A stretch of DNA of 64,000 nucleotides from Micromonospora sediminicola (GTDB taxonomy: Bacteria; Actinomycetota; Actinomycetes; Mycobacteriales; Micromonosporaceae). Numbering within the stretch: the stretch's first letter is position 1; each line of letters begins with the position of its first letter. The DNA lies in NCBI RefSeq assembly GCF_900089585.1, contig NZ_FLRH01000003.1:2370501-2434500 (forward strand). The letters run 5' to 3'. Below are positions 58,409 through 64,000 of this stretch, in pieces. The notes below the pieces were generated by a model, which had not been told where the DNA came from, ran no database searches, and was given only the letters and a program-made list of their open reading frames with translations. The position numbers and the translations under genes were made by a program.

Positions 58409-59206
58409 ATGACCGGGCGGGACTGGGAGCTGGTGGGCGCGCCGAACGCCCGCGACCTGGGCGGGTTGCCGACGACGGACGGGCGGCGGGTCCGCGCCGG
58501 GCGGCTCCTGCGTACCGCGGCGCTGGGCCGGCTCACCGACGACGACCTGCCGGTGCTGGGCAAGCTCGGGGTGGCCTGCGTGGTGGACCTGCGCGACGCC
58601 GACGAGCAGGCGGTGGCCCCGCCGGACCGACTGGTGGGTGAGCCCCGGCGGGTGCACCTGCCGGTCTACGACGCGGCGCACCCGGTGTTCACGTACGTCT
58701 CGGCCGTGCTCCAGGGCCACGACCTGAACGCGTACGCGGCGCTGGCCACCGAGGGCATGCCGGGGGCGATGACGGCGATCTACCGTTGGTTCGTCACCGG
58801 GGAGTCGGCCCGGGCCGGGTTTGGCGCCGCGGTGCGGCTGGCCGCGGACGGTGGGAACCTGCCGCTATTGTTCCACTGCTCGGCCGGAAAGGACCGGACG
58901 GGCTGGCTGTCGGTGGTGCTGCTGACCGCGCTGGGGGTGCCGGAGCCGGCCATCCGGGCCGACTACCTGCGGCACAACGAGCTGATCGAGAGCCTGCGCG
59001 AGGTGCTGCTGACGGCCATGACGCGCCGTCGGCCGGACCTGGACCCGGCGGTGGCCCGGCCGCTGCTGGAGGTGCGCCCGGAGTATCTCGACGCCGCCTA
59101 CGACGAGGTGCGCCGGGTGCACGGCACGTTCGAGGCGTACCTGCGTGACGGGCTGGGCGTGACCGACGAGGTCCGGGCGGGGTTGCGGGCGGGCCTGCTG
59201 GAGTAG
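58409..59206 (+). CDS. Tyrosine/dual-specificity phosphatase (PtpB-like)
   Basis: A 265-residue protein phosphatase. The active-site loop is LFHCSAGKDRTGWL, a C-x5-R signature with Cys near residue 156; the Lys in CSAGKDR is shared with mycobacterial PtpB and Listeria LipA, which also act on phosphoinositides. GAPNARDLGGLPT near the start and RAGRLLRTAALGRLTDDD are further family segments. No signal peptide. ATG 58409 follows GGGGAGGG; GTG 58388 would add seven residues. It is divergent from the epimerase. The target is unknown. Confidence 0.9.
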   Translation: MTGRDWELVGAPNARDLGGLPTTDGRRVRAGRLLRTAALGRLTDDDLPVLGKLGVACVVDLRDADEQAVAPPDRLVGEPRRVHLPVYDAAHPVFTYVSAVLQGHDLNAYAALATEGMPGAMTAIYRWFVTGESARAGFGAAVRLAADGGNLPLLFHCSAGKDRTGWLSVVLLTALGVPEPAIRADYLRHNELIESLREVLLTAMTRRRPDLDPAVARPLLEVRPEYLDAAYDEVRRVHGTFEAYLRDGLGVTDEVRAGLRAGLLE

Positions 59207-59210
59207 GGGC

Positions 59211-60077
59211 TCAGCCGGCCAGCTCGTGCCGGGCGTCCCACACCCGTGCGGAGACGTGCGCGATGAGCCGGCAGGCGTCGTCCTCGACCTGCTCGCCGTC
59301 CGCGCCGCCGTCGGCCAGGTCGGTGGTCGTGCACACCACCACGGTGTACGGCGGCGCGTCGTCCGGGAAGACCACGCCGGCGCCGTGGCGGACACCGCGT
59401 ACCCAACCGTTCTTGTGTGCGATGCGGGTGCCGTCGGGCAGGCCGGCGGCCAGGTCCTCGCGGTGTTCCTGGGCGACGAGCACGTCGAGCATGGCGGCGC
59501 AGCCGGCCGGCGAGGCCAGCGGGCCGGGCCGGGTCGTGCCCAGCGCCAGCTCGCCGAGGAGGGCGGCCAGGTCGGCGGCGGTGACCAGGTTGTCGATGCC
59601 GGCGTCGCGGGCCGCGAAGTCCTCGATGCCGCGGCCGGTGACGCTGTGCCGCGCGCCGGCCAGCGCCCACGCCTGCGCGACGGCGGGCAGGCCGACCTGG
59701 CCGATGCAGATGTTGGTGGCCAGGTTGCTGGAGCGGACGATCATGCGTTCGGCGAGCCAGCGCAGCGGGGCGGCGCCGCCGACGCGCTCCCAGACAGCCT
59801 CGTCGTTGTCGTAGTCGCGGGCGTTGGTGAAGCGGGGCGCGCCGGGCAGCGCGGAGTCGAAGGAGTTGCGCACCGGCAGCGGCGCGTCCAGGTCGAGCCG
59901 GCCGGCTTCGGCGGCGCGGTGCAGCGCCACCAGGACGGCGACCTTCATGGTGCTCGCCGCGTAGTGGGTGGTGTCGGCCCGCCGGGTCCAGGTGGGCCGC
60001 GCGCCGGGGCGGCCCACGTACGCGGAGACGGTGCCGGGCACCTTGTCCAGGTGCGCGTCGAGGTCCTCCCAGATCAT
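59211..60077 (-). CDS. Class A beta-lactamase-like serine hydrolase, no signal peptide
   Basis: A 288-residue penicillin-interacting fold protein. The active-site SxxK is ASTMKVAVLVAL near residue 42, the SxN motif is RSSNLATN near 117, and the third box reads HKNGW where beta-lactamases have KTG. There is no signal peptide, so it is probably cytoplasmic. It may hydrolyse a murein-derived peptide rather than an antibiotic; the neighbouring YkfC/YkfB-like genes fit with that, but the link is inference. ATG 60077 has TACGGT 6 bases upstream and no ribosome-binding sequence. It ends 5 bases from the phosphatase stop on the other strand. Confidence 0.85.
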   Translation of the reverse strand: MIWEDLDAHLDKVPGTVSAYVGRPGARPTWTRRADTTHYAASTMKVAVLVALHRAAEAGRLDLDAPLPVRNSFDSALPGAPRFTNARDYDNDEAVWERVGGAAPLRWLAERMIVRSSNLATNICIGQVGLPAVAQAWALAGARHSVTGRGIEDFAARDAGIDNLVTAADLAALLGELALGTTRPGPLASPAGCAAMLDVLVAQEHREDLAAGLPDGTRIAHKNGWVRGVRHGAGVVFPDDAPPYTVVVCTTTDLADGGADGEQVEDDACRLIAHVSARVWDARHELAG

Positions 60078-60083
60078 GGGGTG

Positions 60084-60089
60084 ACCGTA
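60084..60089 (-). promoter_or_regulatory. Leaderless-type -10 of the serine-hydrolase gene
   Basis: TACGGT on the minus strand ends 6 bases before ATG 60077, back to back with TAGCGT for the divergent methyltransferase. Confidence 0.5.
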
Positions 60090-60136
60090 GCGGATCTTCG
60101 GCGGTCGCGGGGCAGCGGCACGGCCGGGTCCGGGGC

Positions 60137-60142
60137 TAGCGT
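60137..60142 (+). promoter_or_regulatory. Leaderless-type -10 of the methyltransferase gene
   Basis: TAGCGT ends 6 bases before ATG 60149; no ribosome-binding sequence is present. Confidence 0.5.
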
Positions 60143-60148
60143 GCGGAC

Positions 60149-60814
60149 ATGACGACCGCCCTGTACGACGACATCGCGGACTGGTACGAGGAGTACGCCA
60201 CCGTCGGGTCCGCTGCCTACATGGACCGGGTCCGATCGGTGCTGGCGGAGCTGTTGGGCACCGGCCCCGGGCGGTGCCTGGACCTGTGCTGCGGCACTGG
60301 GGCGCACGTGGCCGAGCTGCACCGGCTCGGCTGGTCGCCGGTGGGGGTGGACCTGTCGACCGGGCAACTGCGGCACGCCCGCTCCCGGCTGCCGGTGGCC
60401 GGTGCCGACGCCACCGCCCTGCCGCTGGCCGACGGTGCCCTGCCGGCCGTGGTCTGCGTGCTCGCGCACACCGACATGCCGGACTACCCGGCCGCGATCG
60501 CGGAAGCGGCCCGGGTGCTGGCCCCGGGCGGCCGGCTGGTGCACATCGGGGTGCATCCGTGCTTCGTGGGCGCCTTCGCGGACCGGTCCGAGCCGGAGCG
60601 GATCGTGATCGACGGCGGCTACGCCACCCGGGAGCGCACGACCCGGTCCTGGAACGCGAGCGGGGTACGGGCCCGGGTGGGCGCCTGGCACCTGCCCCTG
60701 GCCGACCTGCTCACCGCCGTCGCCGCCGCCGGCCTGGTGCTCGACCGGGTGGTGGAGTCCGGCTCCGGCCCGATCCCCGACGTCCTGGCCCTGCGCGCCA
60801 CCAGACCCCACTGA
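60149..60814 (+). CDS. Class I SAM-dependent methyltransferase
   Basis: A 221-residue soluble methyltransferase. The SAM site is CLDLCCGTGAHVAELHRLGW near residue 45, followed by PVGVDLSTGQL, GADATALPLADGALPAVVC and EAARVLAPGGRLVHIGVHPC. The Cys-rich motif I (LDLCCGTG) is unusual but seen in this group. The C-terminal part with WHLPLADLLTAVAAAGL is a small-molecule cap. It is divergent from the serine-hydrolase gene by 71 bases. Substrate unknown. Confidence 0.88.
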   Translation: MTTALYDDIADWYEEYATVGSAAYMDRVRSVLAELLGTGPGRCLDLCCGTGAHVAELHRLGWSPVGVDLSTGQLRHARSRLPVAGADATALPLADGALPAVVCVLAHTDMPDYPAAIAEAARVLAPGGRLVHIGVHPCFVGAFADRSEPERIVIDGGYATRERTTRSWNASGVRARVGAWHLPLADLLTAVAAAGLVLDRVVESGSGPIPDVLALRATRPH

Positions 60815-61185
60815 CGGCCACCCGCCGCCGGTGCCCACACCCGTCCCGCTGCCCGGCTCCCCGCTGTCTCCGCGACTGCCTCCCGCTCCGCCACGGCCCT
60901 TCCTGCCCCGTCCTTTCGTTCCCCGGCCACGGGGTTCGGCTCCGTCCTGCCAGCTCCCGCCCGTCGTGCCATTCACCCGTCGAACAGTCGCAACGGCGCG
61001 GTGACCGGGGCCAGGAACCGGCCGCCGACCCCGGCGTTTCGCCGCGGAACGCGTCCCCGCCTCCCGCACCCCATCGCGACCCCCTTCCGTTCAGTCCCGC
61101 CCCGCCCCGCCCCGCCCCGCCCCTCGCCTCACCGGTTCGTCCCCTCCCACAATTCGAGAGCCCATACCACACATTGAGAAGCGCG
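60815..61185. other. Gene-free C/T-rich stretch
   Basis: 371 bases after the methyltransferase gene have no coding frame I support. The plus strand is strongly pyrimidine-biased. Five tandem CCCGC units occur at 61096-61120, and no promoter or RNA gene is evident. It is followed by palindromes C and D and the typA terminator. Confidence 0.55.
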
Positions 61186-61237
61186 GAGATCTTGGAAGGA
61201 AAACGCCCCTATGGCGGCCATTTCGTACCAAGATCTC
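61186..61237. repeat. GATC-bounded palindrome, copy C
   Basis: GAGATCTTGG (61186-61195) and CCAAGATCTC (61228-61237) are perfect complements. Inside, ACGCC can pair with GGCGG. Copy D begins 9 bases later. Confidence 0.75.
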
Positions 61238-61245
61238 GCCCCTAC

Positions 61246-61312
61246 CCCGTCGATCATGAGGTTGGCGGCAGAGTTGATCTCTAAAATCGCCGCCAACTTC
61301 ATGATCGACGGG
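61246..61312. repeat. GATC-bounded long palindrome, copy D
   Basis: Arms 61246-61269 and 61289-61312 are complementary over 24 bases with one G.T wobble; the outer part reads CCCGTCGATCATG. The 19-base centre has an AGAG/CTCT inner stem around TTGAT. Confidence 0.9.
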
Positions 61313-61327
61313 GTGACGGGGAAAGGG

Positions 61328-61362
61328 GGAGCCCGGTCCGCCGGGGTGGCGGGCCGGGCTCC
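61328..61362 (-). terminator. Terminator of typA
   Basis: GGAGCCCGG and CCGGGCTCC pair perfectly, with TCCGCC facing GGCGGG inside. On the minus strand it is followed by CCCCCTTTC. It lies 24 bases after the typA stop. Confidence 0.7.
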
Positions 61363-61385
61363 GGGTGGGGCGTGGGGCGGGTGGG

Positions 61386-63251
<1,866 letters not shown>

Positions 63252-63382
63252 ACCCTCCATACTCCTGTCTGCGGTTGCCGGGGCACGCCTCGGGGTCACC
63301 CCGAGATCGCCCGGATCTGTGGCGAAAGTGCTGTGCCGACCGTTCCAGCGACTGGCATGCTGGCTCCCGTGCGGGGTGCCGG

Positions 63383-64000
63383 ATGCCTGACCTGCTGAAC
63401 TGGCTGCAGGAGCTGCCGCCCCTGCTGATCTACCTGGCTGCCGCGACGATCGTCGCGGGTGAGACCGCGGTGATCTTCGGGCTGCTGGTGCCGGGCGAGG
63501 CGACCCTGCTGCTGGTCGGCTTCCTAGCGTACGCGGGGACGCTACGGCTCGTCCCCACGCTGCTGGCCATGGTGGCCGCCGCCGTGATGGGAGACACACT
63601 CGCGTGGCGGGCCGGGCGGCGGTACGGGCCGCGACTGCGCGCCTCCGGGCTCGGCGCCCGGATCGGTGCGCACCGCTGGCGACGCGCCGACGAGTTGCTG
63701 GAGCGCCTGGGCGGGCGGGGCGTGTTCGCCGCCCGCTGGGTGGCGTTCGCCCGCACGTTGGCGCCCCGGCTGGCCGGCGCGGCCGGGCTGCCGTACCGGC
63801 GGTTCGCGCCGTGGAACCTGGCCGGGGTGGTGAGCTGGGTCGGCGCCTCGGTGCTGGCCGGCTACCTGGCCGGCGAGTCGTACGAGCGGGTGTCGCAGCT
63901 GCTGGGCCGGGCCACCGGGGCGGTGCTGGTGCTGCTGGTCTGCCTGCTCGGCGTGGTGCTGGCCGGCCGGTGGCTCGGGCGCAACCCGGACCCGGTCCGG
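63383..64000 (+). CDS. DedA-family membrane protein (C-terminus off the right edge)
   Basis: 206 residues are visible. The family core is present: [20 protein letters not shown] near residue 32 contains the conserved Pro-Gly-Glu, [18 protein letters not shown] follows, and the later [20 protein letters not shown] carries the Arg residues. DedA/VTT proteins are flippase-like transporters for undecaprenyl phosphate or phospholipids. ATG 63383 has GGGGTG 7 bases upstream. Four to five membrane segments are seen and the chain runs past base 64000 with its last charged tail missing. Confidence 0.88.
   Translation, partial: MPDLLNWLQELPPLLIYLAAATIVAGETAVIFGLLVPGEATLLLVGFLAYAGTLRLVPTLLAMVAAAVMGDTLAWRAGRRYGPRLRASGLGARIGAHRWRRADELLERLGGRGVFAARWVAFARTLAPRLAGAAGLPYRRFAPWNLAGVVSWVGASVLAGYLAGESYERVSQLLGRATGAVLVLLVCLLGVVLAGRWLGRNPDPVR

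Noticed and set aside
59211..60077. True secreted beta-lactamase giving resistance
   Set aside because: No signal peptide and KNG in place of KTG; a hydrolase of another role is more likely.
61096..61120. CCCGC tandem repeat as a functional element
   Set aside because: Five short units in a C-rich stretch are easily explained by base composition.

Overview
This 64 kb window is very GC-rich, almost completely coding, and reads as chromosome of a filamentous actinomycete. The family make-up (secreted M1 peptidase, CBM2-linked rhamnogalacturonan lyase, SpoIIE-type phosphatase, DUF5753 regulator, short GGGGCCCC hairpins after genes) suggests Micromonospora or a close Micromonosporaceae relative. 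That assignment is an inference from family content, not a database match. There is no prophage, insertion sequence, CRISPR array or large biosynthetic cluster.

Layout. 1-5.3 kb: a truncated secreted M1 peptidase, an SGNH lipase, an MFS exporter divergent from its TetR regulator, and a small unknown gene. 5.3-11.6 kb: a Tat-exported PhoX phosphatase, an unusual FtsK/SpoIIIE-like ATPase with a membrane partner and a small helical protein, then a secreted lipase. 11.6-19 kb: GMC oxidoreductase, aldo/keto reductase, GAF-PAS-SpoIIE phosphatase, YCII protein and FAD oxidase. 19-23.4 kb: pyruvate kinase, TesB thioesterase, and an Rrf2 regulator next to a TauE/SafE permease. 23.4-29.2 kb: rhamnogalacturonan lyase, LLM oxidoreductase, and an Lrp regulator divergent from a Cys/Met-type PLP enzyme. 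29.1-31.9 kb: a LAGLIDADG-like gene just downstream of tRNA-Leu(CAA), a PdtaR-type ANTAR regulator and a propeller lipoprotein. 32.2-37.2 kb: a complete branched-chain amino-acid ABC transporter, livJHMGF. 37.2-50.3 kb: housekeeping polA, rpsA, coaE and uvrB, with a block of minus-strand accessory genes between polA and rpsA. 50.3-54.7 kb: AraC and XRE regulators, small enzymes and a pnuC-nadR salvage pair. 54.8-64 kb: a TerC exporter behind a probable manganese riboswitch, a YkfC/YkfB murein-peptide recycling pair, a tyrosine phosphatase, a beta-lactamase-like hydrolase, a methyltransferase, typA and a truncated DedA gene.

How parts work together. LivJ captures a branched-chain amino acid or similar solute, LivHM form the channel and LivGF power it; a strong hairpin between livJ and livH should keep the binding protein in excess. 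PnuC imports nicotinamide riboside and NadR turns it into NAD. YkfC releases L-Ala-Glu-type dipeptides from murein peptides and YkfB epimerises them. The TerC gene is probably switched on by Mn2+.

Signals beyond the genes. Two families of intergenic palindromes occur: four GATC-bounded long hairpins (5216, 10222, 61186, 61246) and two near-identical elements with arms reading GATATACCGCTG (23492, 54821). At least ten genes carry a TAnnnT-like hexamer ending 6-7 bases before the start codon and no Shine-Dalgarno, the layout expected for leaderless mRNAs. The least explained protein system is the FtsK-like trio at 6.9-10.6 kb.
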